A DNA stretch of 64,000 nt from Methylorubrum thiocyanatum (lineage in GTDB: Bacteria > Pseudomonadota > Alphaproteobacteria > Rhizobiales > Beijerinckiaceae), in NCBI GenBank assembly GCA_014138645.1, contig JACJIB010000004.1, forward strand, positions 62,001 to 126,000, written 5' to 3'. The translations under genes were made by a program, and so were the position numbers. This document shows positions 1 to 9,423 of this stretch, piece by piece. The notes under the pieces were generated by a model that was not told where the DNA came from, searched no databases, and saw only the letters and a program-made list of their open reading frames with translations. Numbering within the stretch: the stretch's first letter is position 1; each line of letters starts with the position of its first letter.

Positions 1-368
1 AACGGGCTCAGGCCCGCCGCCCGGGCCAGCGCGTCGAGGGAAGGCGGCGTCTCCGCCGCCTCGATCAGCCGGCAGGCACGGGTGATTTTTTCCGCCTGCT
101 GCTCGGACAGGGCCGGCTCGTCCGGCCGGCAGCGGCGGCAGGGCCGGAAGCCCGCGGCCTCGGCCTCCGCGGGATCGGCGTGGAAGGAGAGGTTTTCCGG
201 TCGCGCCGCCCGCGACGGACAGCCCGGCCGGCAATAGACGCCCGTGGAGCGCACCGCGTAGACGAAGCGCCCGTCGAAGCGGGCATCGCGCGCGGAGACG
301 GCGGACCGCATCCGCGCCTCGGTGAGCGGCGCTTCGTCGGGGGCGATGGCGTCGAATTCGGCGAGCAC
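1..368 (-). CDS. ada: Ada-type methyl-DNA repair protein/regulator, N-terminal part (cut by window edge)
   Basis: About 122 N-terminal residues are visible; the gene runs off the left edge. They match the Ada N-terminal zinc/methyl-acceptor domain: D-A-R-F-D-G-R-F near residues 28-35, Y-C-R-P-G-C with Cys46 and Cys50, and C-R-R-C with Cys77 and Cys80 give the four-cysteine site. In Ada proteins one of these cysteines takes a methyl group from DNA phosphotriesters and turns the protein into an activator. An AraC-like helix-turn-helix begins at the edge (L-D-A-L-A-R-A-A-G-L). The start is GTG at 366-368, behind GGAGG. Whether the C-terminal O6-methylguanine methyltransferase domain is present cannot be seen. 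Confidence 0.88.
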   Translation of the reverse strand, partial: MLAEFDAIAPDEAPLTEARMRSAVSARDARFDGRFVYAVRSTGVYCRPGCPSRAARPENLSFHADPAEAEAAGFRPCRRCRPDEPALSEQQAEKITRACRLIEAAETPPSLDALARAAGLSP

Positions 369-466
369 GGGCTTCCTCCGGGACGGGCGGATGAGGCGAT
401 CCTGACGGATCAGCGTGGCGCGCGCATCCCGTCCCTTGCGGTCAAATCCCGATGCCGTCGCAAGCC

Positions 467-492
467 CCCTCTCCCCGCATGCGGGGAGAGGG
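467..492. repeat. Short extragenic palindrome (CCTCTCCCCGC family)
   Basis: Perfect 12-bp arms (CCCTCTCCCCGC at 467-478 and its complement at 481-492) with a 2-nt loop lie just downstream of the M20 hydrolase gene. The same stem recurs at 37855-37880, 38024-38050, 47124-47145, 47291-47317 and, degenerate, at 60319-60351. It may act as a terminator or as a REP-type element. Confidence 0.8.
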
Positions 493-503
493 AGGCCCAT
501 CCT

Positions 504-1661
504 TCACGCCGACGCGCGGCGCTCCACCATCCGCGCGAGATAGGCCGCGCCGAGCGGGATCAGGCTGTCGTCGAAGTCGAAGCTGGCATTGTGCAGGCCC
601 GGCCCCGGCTTGGCCCCGAGCCAGGCATAGGCGCCGGGCACCGCCGCGACCATGTCGGCGAAATCCTCGCTGCCCATGCGCGGCACGGTGTTGGCCTCAA
701 CCTTGTCGGAGCCGAACAGCTCCGTGGCAATCTCGGCGGCGGCGGCCGCCTGTTCGGGATGGTTGTCGAGCACCGAGAACACGTCGCGCAGATCCACCTC
801 GATGGTGGCGCCGTAGGCCGCGGCGAAGCCCGCCGCCAGTTCGCGGATGCGGGTGGCGATCAGCTTGCGCAGCTCCGCATCGAAGGTGCGCACGGTGCCG
901 GCGAGATGCGCCCCCTCGGGAATGACGTTGTAGGCCGCGCCCGCGTGGAATTGCGTGATGGAGACCACGGCGGATTTCAGCGGGTTGCTGTTGCGGCTGA
1001 CGATGGACTGCATCGCCTGGGCCAACCCCGTGGCGATCACGATCGGGTCGATGCCCTGATGCGGCATCGCCGCGTGCGCGCCGCGGCCGGTAATGCGGAT
1101 GTCGAAGAAATCGGCCGCCGCCATGATCGGGCCGGGCTTCACCTGAAGGACGCCGTGCGGCCCGTGCGGCGCGTTGTGGATCGCGTAGATCTCGTCGACC
1201 GGGAATTTCTCGAACAGGCCGTCGGCGATCATCGCGCGGGCGCCGCCCAGGCCCTCCTCCGCCGGCTGGAACACGAATACGGCGGTGCCGTCGAAGTCGC
1301 GGGTCTCGGCGAGGTAGCGGGCGGCACCGATCAGCATCGTGGTGTGCCCGTCATGCCCGCAGGCATGCATCTTTCCCGGCACGGTGGAGCGGTAGGGGAG
1401 GTTGGTCTCCTCGGTGATCGGCAGGGCGTCCATGTCGGCGCGCAGGCCGATCCGGCGGGCGCCCGGCCGCCCCTGCAGAACGCCGACCACGCCGGTCTTG
1501 CCGAGGCCCCGGTGCACCTCGATGCCGAATTTTTCGAGGTGTTCGGCGACGATGCCGGAGGTGCGGACCTCCTCGAAGCCGATCTCGGGATGGGCGTGGA
1601 GATCCCGCCGCAAGGCGGTCAGCTCGTCGGCGTATTCACGGATGCGGTCGATCGCGTTCAT
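504..1661 (-). CDS. M20 family metallopeptidase / amidohydrolase (hippurate-hydrolase type)
   Basis: A 385-residue cytosolic hydrolase of the M20D amidohydrolase family (HipO, N-acyl amino acid and IAA-conjugate hydrolases), which cleave N-acyl amide bonds using two metal ions. Visible landmarks are L-H-A-H-P-E near residue 21, R-A-D-M-D-A-L near 74, the metal-binding H-A-C-G-H-D-G-H around 99-106 (Cys101 as in HipO-like members), the catalytic pair E135-E136 in Q-P-A-E-E-G, and a dimerisation-domain G-R-G-A-H-A-A-M-P. The start codon overlaps the stop of the upstream DUF482 gene as ATGA, so the two are probably translationally coupled. The substrate cannot be read from sequence. Confidence 0.92.
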   Translation of the reverse strand: MNAIDRIREYADELTALRRDLHAHPEIGFEEVRTSGIVAEHLEKFGIEVHRGLGKTGVVGVLQGRPGARRIGLRADMDALPITEETNLPYRSTVPGKMHACGHDGHTTMLIGAARYLAETRDFDGTAVFVFQPAEEGLGGARAMIADGLFEKFPVDEIYAIHNAPHGPHGVLQVKPGPIMAAADFFDIRITGRGAHAAMPHQGIDPIVIATGLAQAMQSIVSRNSNPLKSAVVSITQFHAGAAYNVIPEGAHLAGTVRTFDAELRKLIATRIRELAAGFAAAYGATIEVDLRDVFSVLDNHPEQAAAAAEIATELFGSDKVEANTVPRMGSEDFADMVAAVPGAYAWLGAKPGPGLHNASFDFDDSLIPLGAAYLARMVERRASA

Positions 1662-2878
1662 TCGCTGGAATCCTCGCAGGTTCGGCGGAAGGGCGACATC
1701 GCCTCGTATTCGGCGATCGCCGCGCGCACGTGGCTGCGCTCCCGCTTCAGATAGTCGGCGACGGCGCGGGCCAGCGCCGGATCGGCGATGTCGTGGGCCG
1801 AATGCATCGGCACCGGCCGGTAGCCGCGGGCGAGCTTGTGCTCGCCCTGGGCGCCGGCCTCGACCCGCTTCAGCCCCCGCGCAATCGCGAAGTCGATGGC
1901 CTGATAGTAGCAGACCTCGAAATGCAGGAAGGGGTGATCCTCGATGCAGCCCCAGTTGCGCCCGTAGAGCGCGGTATCGCCGATGAAGTTGATGGCTCCC
2001 GCAATCGGCCGGCCCGCATTCCGGGCGATGACGAGCAGGATGCGGTCGGCCATCCGCTCGCCGATGAGCGAGAAGAACGTTCGGTTGAGGTAGGGCCGGC
2101 CCCATTTGCGGGCGCCGGTATCCTGGTAGAACGCGTAGAAGGCGTCCCAGTCGGCTTCCGAGATGTCGGCGCCGGTCCTGTGCTCGACGGTGATCCCCTC
2201 GCTCAGAGCCTCCCGCCGCTCGCGCCGGATCGCCTTGCGCTTGCGCGAGGCGAGCGCCCCGAGGAAATCGTCGAAACCCGCATAGCCCTCGTTCACCCAG
2301 TGGAACTGCTGGTCGGTGCGCGGCAGCATCCCGAGGGCCGCCGCCTGCTCCGCCTCGCGCGCCCGCATGAAGGTGACGTGGACCGAGGAGGCTTCCGTCT
2401 CGGACCGCAGGGCGCGCAGGCCCGCGACGAGGGCCGCGGCCGCCGCGTCGGGATCCTCGCCGGGGGCGATCAGGAAGCGGGGGCCCGTCACGGGGGTGAA
2501 GGGCACGCTCACCTGGAGCTTCGGATAGTAGCTGCCGCCGGCCCGCTCGTAGGCATCGGCCCAGCCGTGGTCGAACACGTACTCGCCCTGGCTGTGGGAC
2601 TTCAGGTAGCAGGGCGCGGCGGCGACGAGCCGTCCCTCGCGCTCGACGCGGACATGCAGCGGCAGCCAGCCGGTGCGGCGGGAGACGCATCCCGCCTCCT
2701 CCAGCGCCGAGAGGAAGGCGTGGCTGGTGAAGGGGTTGAAGGTCTCGTCGCCGGAGGCGAGGGTCTCGGGGGAGGTCGCGAGCGCGTCCCATTCGGCCGC
2801 GTCGAACCGGGCCATGCCCGGCACGGCGCGCACCTGCAGGACGGGCTCGGACGCGTTCGCCGTCGCGGGGGTGGTCAT
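1658..2878 (-). CDS. FemAB-like GNAT-fold protein (DUF482, PF04339), 'peptidogalycan biosynthesis'-type
   Basis: A 406-residue protein of the DUF482/FemAB_like family, GNAT-superfold proteins presumed to transfer acyl or aminoacyl groups. No member is biochemically defined to my knowledge. The conserved G-E-Y-V-F-D-H-G-W-A-D-A-Y stretch followed by Y-Y-P-K-L-Q-V-S-V-P-F-T-P-V-T-G is present, as is a C-terminal W-G-R-P-Y-L-N-R-T-F-F segment. There is no signal peptide. I chose the ATG at 2876-2878; a longer reading adds about 50 residues of low-complexity leader. Its stop overlaps the start of the M20 amidohydrolase (ATGA), suggesting that a transferase and a hydrolase of related amide substrates are made together. 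Confidence 0.85.
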   Translation of the reverse strand: MTTPATANASEPVLQVRAVPGMARFDAAEWDALATSPETLASGDETFNPFTSHAFLSALEEAGCVSRRTGWLPLHVRVEREGRLVAAAPCYLKSHSQGEYVFDHGWADAYERAGGSYYPKLQVSVPFTPVTGPRFLIAPGEDPDAAAAALVAGLRALRSETEASSVHVTFMRAREAEQAAALGMLPRTDQQFHWVNEGYAGFDDFLGALASRKRKAIRRERREALSEGITVEHRTGADISEADWDAFYAFYQDTGARKWGRPYLNRTFFSLIGERMADRILLVIARNAGRPIAGAINFIGDTALYGRNWGCIEDHPFLHFEVCYYQAIDFAIARGLKRVEAGAQGEHKLARGYRPVPMHSAHDIADPALARAVADYLKRERSHVRAAIAEYEAMSPFRRTCEDSSE

Positions 2879-2972
2879 GGGCGCCAAGGTAGGGCGTCCG
2901 GGCGCGGATGTGGATACCGGTTCTGCACAGGCGAGGCGCGACATACTGGGACGGCTCCGACACGCGCCCTCA

Positions 2973-3040
2973 TCCCGAGGTACGGAGCGAAGCGGAGCCT
3001 CGAAGGATCCTTCGAGGCCCGCTGGCGCGGGCACCTCAGG
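2973..3040. repeat. Extragenic palindromic repeat (CTCGAAGGATC family)
   Basis: Contains the perfect 20-bp palindrome CCTCGAAGGATCCTTCGAGG at 2998-3017, flanked by outer arms of the type C-GAGGTaC / GcACCTCaGG. A diverged relative lies at 16224-16296. It sits in the divergent gap between the DUF482 gene and the SRAP gene. Confidence 0.7.
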
Positions 3041-3133
3041 ATAAGGGGGAGGGGTGGATCTCCGTCGTCATCCCTGTGGCCGAGGCCGGATCCCGCCTTG
3101 ATCCCGAACCGGCCCCGCGCCCATATCCGCCTC

Positions 3134-3862
3134 ATGTGCGGACGCTTCTTCATCGGCCAGCCGCCGGAGGTCTACCGCGCCTTCTACGGCTACTCCGAAC
3201 AGCCGAACTTCCCCGGCCGCTTCAACGTGGCCCCGACCCAGCCCGTGCCCGTGGTGGTGCGGGAGCAGGGCGAGCGGCATTTCCGGCTGATGCGCTGGGG
3301 CCTGTGGCCGGCTTGGCTGAAGGACCCGTCGGGCTTCCCCGTCCTGTTCAACGCCCGCATCGAGACGGCCGCCGAGAAGCCGGCCTTCCGCGGGGCCCTG
3401 CGCCACCGCCGCTGCGTCTTCCTCGCCGACGGCTTCTACGAATGGCGCCGCGACGGGGAGGGCCGGACCGCGACGAAGACGCCCTTCGCCGTGCGCCGGG
3501 CCGATGGGGCGCCGATGGCGTTCGCCGGCCTGTGGGAGCCCTGGATGGGGGCGGACGGCTCGGAGGTCGACACTGCCGCCATCGTCACCTGCTCGGCCAA
3601 CGGGACGCTCAGCGCGATCCACGAGCGGATGCCCGCGATCCTGGCGCCGGAGGCGATCGCGCCGTGGCTCGACGCGGCCGTGGATGCCCCCGAGGCGGCC
3701 CGCCTGTGCCGGCCCTGCCCCGATGCGTGGCTCCGGCTCGATCCCGTGAGCGAGCGCGTCAACAGCGTGCGCAACGACGATGTCGGGCTGCCCGAGCCGG
3801 TGGCCTCGGCCGCACCCGCGGGCCGGACGACGGCCGCCTCGCTCCAGGGCGAACTGTTCTGA
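3134..3862 (+). CDS. SRAP domain protein (HMCES/YedK), abasic-site DNA crosslinker
   Basis: A 242-residue SOS-response-associated peptidase family protein. Family members use the N-terminal amine and thiol of Cys2, exposed after Met removal, to form a stable thiazolidine crosslink with abasic sites in single-stranded DNA, shielding them at replication forks. The start M-C-G-R-F is therefore fixed by the mechanism. Other active-site landmarks are R-F-N-V-A-P-T (Asn31), N-A-R-x-E (Asn73), G-F-Y-E-W (Glu103) and I-H-E-R-M-P (His163). It is a single gene facing the SGNH-like gene convergently, with a 9-bp gap. The catalytic set looks complete. Confidence 0.93.
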   Translation: MCGRFFIGQPPEVYRAFYGYSEQPNFPGRFNVAPTQPVPVVVREQGERHFRLMRWGLWPAWLKDPSGFPVLFNARIETAAEKPAFRGALRHRRCVFLADGFYEWRRDGEGRTATKTPFAVRRADGAPMAFAGLWEPWMGADGSEVDTAAIVTCSANGTLSAIHERMPAILAPEAIAPWLDAAVDAPEAARLCRPCPDAWLRLDPVSERVNSVRNDDVGLPEPVASAAPAGRTTAASLQGELF

Positions 3863-3871
3863 GCGCGCCCG

Positions 3872-4876
3872 TCAGGCCGCGGCACTGCCGCCGACCGCCT
3901 CCTCGCCGAACCGTTCGGCGGCGTAGGCCTCGAGGTCGAAGTCGTCGTCGGGCACGCGGAACATGAACCGTTCGGCGATCTCGGTCAGCAGGATGTCGGG
4001 CCGCACCCGCTCCACGTAGGGCCAGTCGATCGCGGTGCTCCAGACGAAGTGCACCTCGGCGAAGGTCTCGGCCAGCATGATGGTCAGCATCAGCGGCGCG
4101 AAATGCGCGTAGGAATCCCCGAACAGGACGAGGCGGCGCGGGTCGCGGGGCGCGGCGTTGCGGTAGATCACGTGCGAGCCGACATGGAGCGTGTCCGCCC
4201 GCCCCGCCGCCTCCCGCGCGGCCACGACCGGGCTCGCATAGTGGCGCACCGCGTCGCGTTGGAGATCGTGGATCCGGGTCCGCTCACTGCGGGGCGGATC
4301 GAACCGGCTGCCGAGATCGCCGGAGATCTCGGTCTCGCGAGAGCCGCGCTCGGCGAGGTCCGGGCAGGGCGCGGCACCCAGGGCGCGGCAGATCTCGCGA
4401 TAGGCGAGATGGCAGCCGGCGAAGGTCCAGTGGCTGTCGGTGCGGTAGAACAGGTCTTCGCCCCCGCGGGCCGCCCGCATCGGCCCGACGAGGTCGACGC
4501 AGGTCCGCCGCAGGATGCGGGTGACCGGCCAGTCCCGCAGCCGGCCCTTCAGCCGGGAGAGCCAGCGGCGGCGCGGCAGGCCGCGGATCAGGCGGCGGGC
4601 CGGGGAGAGGCGGGGATCGACCGCGATCCCATCCAGGAAATCGTCGTAGATGCTGAGCTTTTCCGGGACGACGACGTGGCGGTAGGCGATGCCGAGCCCG
4701 TGTGCCCGCGTCGCGCGGGCGGCGATAAGCCGGCGCCACAGCTCGCTCTGGTGGGCCATGAAGCCCGACTCGTTGAACTGGGCGATGACGTTGTTGCTGC
4801 CGGCGACGAGAAAGAGCCAGCCGTCCTTGCCGATATGGATGTGATCGGTGGTTTGATCGGTGGCCGTGTCCGACAC
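3872..4876 (-). CDS. SGNH/AlgX-like acyltransferase-domain protein, probable surface-glycan modification
   Basis: A 334-residue protein resembling the SGNH-hydrolase-like domain of AlgX/AlgJ, which O-acetylate polysaccharides. It opens with H-I-G-K-D-G-W-L-F-L, carries the Asp-x-His dyad in R-T-D-S-H-W-T (Asp147, His149) and a G-D-S nucleophile block (Ser255 in L-F-G-D-S-Y-A-H). I see no signal peptide or membrane helix, unlike secreted AlgX, so a cytosolic role or a missed export route is possible. The GTG start at 4874-4876 follows GGAAGGGCGG. It is divergent from a GT61 glycosyltransferase, which supports a role in decorating an extracellular glycan; the exact substrate is unknown. Confidence 0.7.
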   Translation of the reverse strand: MSDTATDQTTDHIHIGKDGWLFLVAGSNNVIAQFNESGFMAHQSELWRRLIAARATRAHGLGIAYRHVVVPEKLSIYDDFLDGIAVDPRLSPARRLIRGLPRRRWLSRLKGRLRDWPVTRILRRTCVDLVGPMRAARGGEDLFYRTDSHWTFAGCHLAYREICRALGAAPCPDLAERGSRETEISGDLGSRFDPPRSERTRIHDLQRDAVRHYASPVVAAREAAGRADTLHVGSHVIYRNAAPRDPRRLVLFGDSYAHFAPLMLTIMLAETFAEVHFVWSTAIDWPYVERVRPDILLTEIAERFMFRVPDDDFDLEAYAAERFGEEAVGGSAAA

Positions 4877-4994
4877 GCAGTCCCGCCCTTCCTCAACCGT
4901 CTTCGCCGATGCCGAACGTGTGGGCGGGCCGGGGCTCCCTACAGGCCTCCGCGGTCCCAAGGCAAATCGGGCCGGGAGCGGAGGACATGCGTGC

Positions 4995-5035
4995 GCATCA
5001 TCGCGAAGGCTGGTCTCCGGCTTTCGCGATGATGC
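4995..5035. repeat. 13-bp perfect inverted repeat between the SGNH and GT61 genes
   Basis: GCATCATCGCGAA (4995-5007) and its exact complement (5023-5035) flank a 15-nt loop in the 261-bp divergent gap. It could be an operator shared by both genes or one of the genome's extragenic palindromes. Confidence 0.6.
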
Positions 5036-5137
5036 AGAGACAAAAGCCTCGCGCCTTGTCCCGGATCCGATATCCAGGACGATGCGCAAGTGAGGTTGAA
5101 AATCCCTTGAGCGGACGTCGATCCGCGAGGAGCCGGT

Positions 5138-6418
5138 TTGGACGGGTCGAGTGTGGGCGGGGCGCGTGTGGACGGGGCGGGAGCGGAGGCGGCTGCGGCG
5201 CATGCCCGGCTGATCGAGGACAACCTCGTCCTCACCTGCGCGGCGGAGCGCCTCTATTCCGACGGCGGGTTTGCCGGCGATGCCGCCCTGCTCGACCGGC
5301 TGCGGGGCCGCGTGAGCCGGCAGACCCAGGTGCTCGGCGAGGTGTTCCCCGGCTTTCCCGCCCACGATCCTGCGCCGCCGCGCCTGTTCGGCGGCAGTGA
5401 CGCCTTCCGCGACAAGCAGGGCGCCGCCCTCGCCGCCCGGCGCCCGGCCGGGCCGCCGACGCTCCTGTGCGAGACCCGCGACGTCCACCTCGCCGGCAAC
5501 GCCCTGTTCCACGTCGAGGACGGCCGGCCGCAGGTGCTGTTCGAGACCTATCGGCCCCAGGAGCGGCACGTGGTCACCGGCCCCGGCCCCGATTTCGGGC
5601 GCGTGGACGAGACGATCGACGGGGAGGAGCTCGTCTTCCTCCTCAACTCGGCCGGCTCGTTCAATTACGGACACTGGCTGATCGACGACCTGCCCCGGCT
5701 GCGCGGCCTCGCGCGGCTGCGCGAGCGCCATCCGCGGGAGCCGGTCACCGTGGCGCTCGTCTCCTATTTCCCGCATCTCGACGCGGCGCGGCGGCACTCG
5801 ATCGAGCTTCTTCTCGGCCGCCGACGCGGCGTCTCGATCCGCTTCCTCGACCGGTCCAAGACCTACCGCTTCGCCCGCCTGCACCACACCACGCCGTGCA
5901 GCCTGCCGAGCACGGGTAAGTCCCCCTACGCCATGGACGATCTCACCCGGCAGATGCGCGCGCGGACGCGCCTGCCGCGCGGGCTGTTCGCCCTGCGGGC
6001 GCTCACCGGTCGGGGACGTCGCCTGTTCGTCGATCGGCATCCGGGGCGGGGGCGGGGGCTCGCCAACCGCGAGGCGGTGCTCGCTCGGCTGCGCGACCTC
6101 GGCTTCGAGGCGTTCGACCCCGAACTCACCAGCGTGCGGCAGCAGGTGGTTCGCTTCGCGGGTGCCGAGATCGTGGTCGGCATCGCCGGGGCGGGCATGG
6201 CCAACACGGTGTTCTGCCGGCCCGGCACGCCGGTCATCCACCTCGTGCCGGAGGGCTGGGAAGACCTCTTCTACGGCGAGATCGCCACCGCCTGCGGCCA
6301 GAACTATCGCGCGGTCTTCGGCCCGCGGATCCCGTCGGACGCGCCCGAATATCTTCGGGATTTCGCGATCGATCCCGAGCCCCTGTGCGCGGCTCTCGCG
6401 GCTGCGGGTCTGCGGTAA
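5138..6418 (+). CDS. Glycosyltransferase family 61 (DUF563) protein
   Basis: A 426-residue putative glycosyltransferase. The GT61/DUF563 core is visible: S-F-N-Y-G-H-W-L-I-D-D-L-P-R with His179, then a C-terminal half with F-V-D-R, L-R-D-L-G-F-E, and G-A-G-M-A-N-T-V-F-C-R-P-G-T-P-V-I. In bacteria such enzymes usually build capsule, exopolysaccharide or O-chain. The start is a TTG at 5138-5140 behind GCGAGGAG with good spacing; no upstream ATG fits. No membrane helix is evident. The neighbouring divergent SGNH-like gene suggests a small glycan-synthesis and modification locus. Confidence 0.8.
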   Translation: MDGSSVGGARVDGAGAEAAAAHARLIEDNLVLTCAAERLYSDGGFAGDAALLDRLRGRVSRQTQVLGEVFPGFPAHDPAPPRLFGGSDAFRDKQGAALAARRPAGPPTLLCETRDVHLAGNALFHVEDGRPQVLFETYRPQERHVVTGPGPDFGRVDETIDGEELVFLLNSAGSFNYGHWLIDDLPRLRGLARLRERHPREPVTVALVSYFPHLDAARRHSIELLLGRRRGVSIRFLDRSKTYRFARLHHTTPCSLPSTGKSPYAMDDLTRQMRARTRLPRGLFALRALTGRGRRLFVDRHPGRGRGLANREAVLARLRDLGFEAFDPELTSVRQQVVRFAGAEIVVGIAGAGMANTVFCRPGTPVIHLVPEGWEDLFYGEIATACGQNYRAVFGPRIPSDAPEYLRDFAIDPEPLCAALAAAGLR

Positions 6419-6430
6419 GGTCCCGGGTTT

Positions 6431-6476
6431 CCAAAGGGATCATCCCTTTGGCGGGGCGCCGGGGTGGAACCCCGGC
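6431..6476. terminator. Two tandem hairpins in a convergent gap, probable bidirectional terminator
   Basis: The first hairpin is a 21-bp palindrome with arms CCAAAGGGAT / ATCCCTTTGG around one central base (6431-6451). The second has arms GCCGGGGT / ACCCCGGC (6458-6476). They separate the convergent GT61 and RNA methyltransferase genes. No U-tract follows, so a REP-type role is also possible. Confidence 0.6.
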
Positions 6477-6493
6477 TTCCCTTCAACCAGGGC

Positions 6494-7796
6494 TTAGCGC
6501 GGGCGCCGCAGCGTCTTCCCCGCCGGCTTGCGCGCCGCCTTGCGGAACACCCCGACCAGCTCGACATGGGCCGACCATGCGAACTGATCGACCGGCGTGA
6601 CCCGCTCCAGCCGGTAGCCGCCGGCGATCAGGGTCGCCGCGTCGCGGGCGAAGGTGCCGGGATCGCAGGCGACGCCGACGACGAGGGGCACCTTCGATTC
6701 CGCGATCCGGCGGGCCTGCGCCTCGGCCCCGGCCCGGGGCGGATCGAACACCACGGCGTCGAGCGCATCGAGTTCCGGGCCGAGCAGGGGGCGGCGGAAC
6801 AGGTCGCGGGCCTCCGCCGTGATCCGGGCATAGCCGGCCCCGGCCCGGTAGGCGCGGGTGAGGGCGGTGATCGCCGCCGCCTCGCCCTCGGCGGCGTGGA
6901 CCTCGCGGCCGCCCGCGGCGAGGGCCAGGGCGAAGGGACCGCTGCCGCAGAACAGGTCGCCGACGCGCCGCACCTTAGCCTTCCCCTCGTCCATCGCCTC
7001 CAGCACCAGGGCGGTCAGGGTCGCCTCACCGGCCTGCGTCGCCTGGAGGAAGCTGCCGGGCGGGGGCACGCGCCGGGCCGGCCCCTCGCCGATCTCGGGC
7101 GGGCGGCGCTCGACCACCACGTCGCCATGGATCGAGAGCCGGGCGAGATCGAGTTCGCCGGCGAGCCGGGTCAGCACGCCGCGCACGCCCTCGCTCACGG
7201 GCCCATGGCCGCGGATGTCGATGTCGAGCCCGGTGACGGTGGCGGTGGCGGCGATGTCGAGGGGCTTGCGCCCGTGCCCGAGCGGGGCGGCCAGCGCCTC
7301 CGCCACCGCGGGCGCCCGGTGCAGGCCCGGCACGGTGATCGGGCAATGGTCGATCGCCACGAGCGCGTGGCTGCGCGCCGCCATCAGCCCGGCCTTCGCC
7401 CGGCCCTCGATCTCGCGCACATGCAGCGTGATGCGGCGCCGGCCGGCACCGCGCGCATCGACGAGCGGCGCAAGCTGCGTCTCGATCCGCGCCTGCGCCA
7501 GCGCGCCGGCGACCAGACCGCGCTTCCATTCGGCGTAAGGGGCGGGGGCGAGGTGCTGCACGGCGCAGCCGCCGCAGGCGGAGAAGTAGGGGCAGAACGG
7601 CGCGATGCGGTCCGGCGAGGCCTCCTCCACGGCGATGAGCGTGCCGACGCGGTCGCCGCGATGCACCCGCACCCGCTCGCCGGGCAGGGCGCCGGGCACC
7701 GCCAGCCCGCCCTCGGTGAGGCCGTCGCCGCGGGCGCCGAGCCGGGCGATGGTCAGGGTCTCTTCGACCGGGGATTCTCGGGTTACGTCGGACATG

Positions 7797-7807
<11 letters not shown>
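6494..7807 (-). CDS. Class I SAM-dependent RNA (uracil-5) methyltransferase, RlmD/RumA-like
   Basis: A 437-residue TrmA/RlmD/RlmC-family enzyme that methylates uracil C5 in rRNA or tRNA. An N-terminal TRAM-like beta domain (about 15-65) is followed by a [4Fe-4S] cysteine set Cys72-x5-Cys78-x2-Cys81 plus Cys155 (D-H-C-P-I). The SAM-binding region includes G-D-L-F-C-G-S-G-P-F near 283-292, then D-P-P-R-A-G (355-360) and the catalytic nucleophile Cys381 in A-C-D-P-G-T-F. Two adjacent ATGs (7807 and 7804) are possible; both overlap the end of tlyA by about 10 bp, so the pair is coupled. The target nucleotide (U1939 or another) cannot be assigned. Confidence 0.88.
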
Positions 7808-8546
<739 letters not shown>

Positions 8547-8771
8547 CGGATCTCCCTTCCGGAAAACGCCCGGCCGCGTCATGGTGACAGAGATGGAAGC
8601 GGCTTGTCCCCTGTCGAAAGGTGCCGCTTCGCGTTACCTACAGCATCGCCCGAGACGGGGCGGGCCGGAACCGCCGGCCGCGGTAGCCCGGATCTCGTAC
8701 CGCCTCAAGCGGTGGCGCGGCGCCGGACGGGGTGCAGCAACGGAGTGAGTCAGTTCATGAGAGGTGCCATC

Positions 8772-9377
8772 ATGCGAGGGGCCACGACGCCTGCCATTCG
8801 ACGCCTTCCGCGTTCGATCTCCTTTGCCGCGGCCCTGATCGCGGGCCTGGCCGGACCCGCCTTCGCGCAGGACGCCAAGGAGGCCCCGAAGGAGCCGGCT
8901 CCCGCCAAGACGGAGGCGGCCGGCGCGCCGCAGACCTATGAGAGCGGGATCACCAACGGCAAGGGCGAGACCATCGGCAAGATCATGATCCGCGACGGGG
9001 CGAACTCGCTCGTGATGCGGGTGATGATTGGGGCCGGCGGCCTGCCTCCGGGCTGGCACGGCATCCATTTCCACGCGGTCGGCGACTGCTCGGACACCGA
9101 GAAGTTCGAGAAGTCGAAGGCCCACGTGAACCACGACCAGAGCAAGCACGGCCTGCTCAACGCCGACGGTCCGGACGAGGGCGACCTGCCCAACGTCTTC
9201 GCCAACGCCGACGGCTCGGTGAATGCGGAGGTGTCGAGCGAGACCCCGCTGACCGGCGAGGGCGGCCTGCGCGATGGCGACGGTTCGGCGCTGATCATCC
9301 ACGCCAACGAGGACGACCACACCAGCCAGCCCATCGGCGGCGCGGGGCCGCGCATCGGCTGCGCGGTGATCAAGTAG
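8772..9377 (+). CDS. sodC: Periplasmic Cu/Zn superoxide dismutase
   Basis: A 201-residue precursor with an N-terminal signal peptide (positively charged start, hydrophobic core S-F-A-A-A-L-I-A-G-L-A-G, cleavage probably after A-F-A at residue 32). The mature protein begins with an Ala/Pro/Lys/Glu-rich spacer. Metal and fold landmarks follow the SodC pattern: H-F-H (His99, His101), the disulfide cysteines C106 and C197, the H-x-x-H...H-G zinc region around 118-127, G-D-L-P-N (Asp138), His177 in I-I-H-A-N, and the terminal G-A-G-P-R-I-G-C-A-V-I. The second in-frame ATG (8772) sits behind GAGAGGTG and gives a clean signal peptide; an ATG 15 bp upstream is possible. It detoxifies periplasmic superoxide. 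Confidence 0.92.
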   Translation: MRGATTPAIRRLPRSISFAAALIAGLAGPAFAQDAKEAPKEPAPAKTEAAGAPQTYESGITNGKGETIGKIMIRDGANSLVMRVMIGAGGLPPGWHGIHFHAVGDCSDTEKFEKSKAHVNHDQSKHGLLNADGPDEGDLPNVFANADGSVNAEVSSETPLTGEGGLRDGDGSALIIHANEDDHTSQPIGGAGPRIGCAVIK

Positions 9378-9387
9378 TCTCCGAAAG

Positions 9388-9410
9388 CCCTCCCCCGTCG
9401 AGGGGGAGGG
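9388..9410. terminator. GC-rich hairpin between convergent sodC and dxs
   Basis: Perfect 9-bp arms CCCTCCCCC / GGGGGAGGG with loop GTCGA lie in the 46-bp convergent gap, so the hairpin could stop transcription from either side. Confidence 0.65.
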
Positions 9411-9423
9411 TCGGGTGCGGCGG

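Noticed and set aside
180..1754. A 524-codon plus-strand frame opposite ada and the M20 gene
   Set aside because: Shadow of the real minus-strand genes, with Arg/Gly/His-rich composition and no recognisable motif.
8596..8630. 8-bp inverted repeat GAAGCGGC/GCCGCTTC between tlyA and sodC
   Set aside because: Short arms with a 19-nt loop in GC-rich DNA occur often by chance; no supporting promoter elements found.
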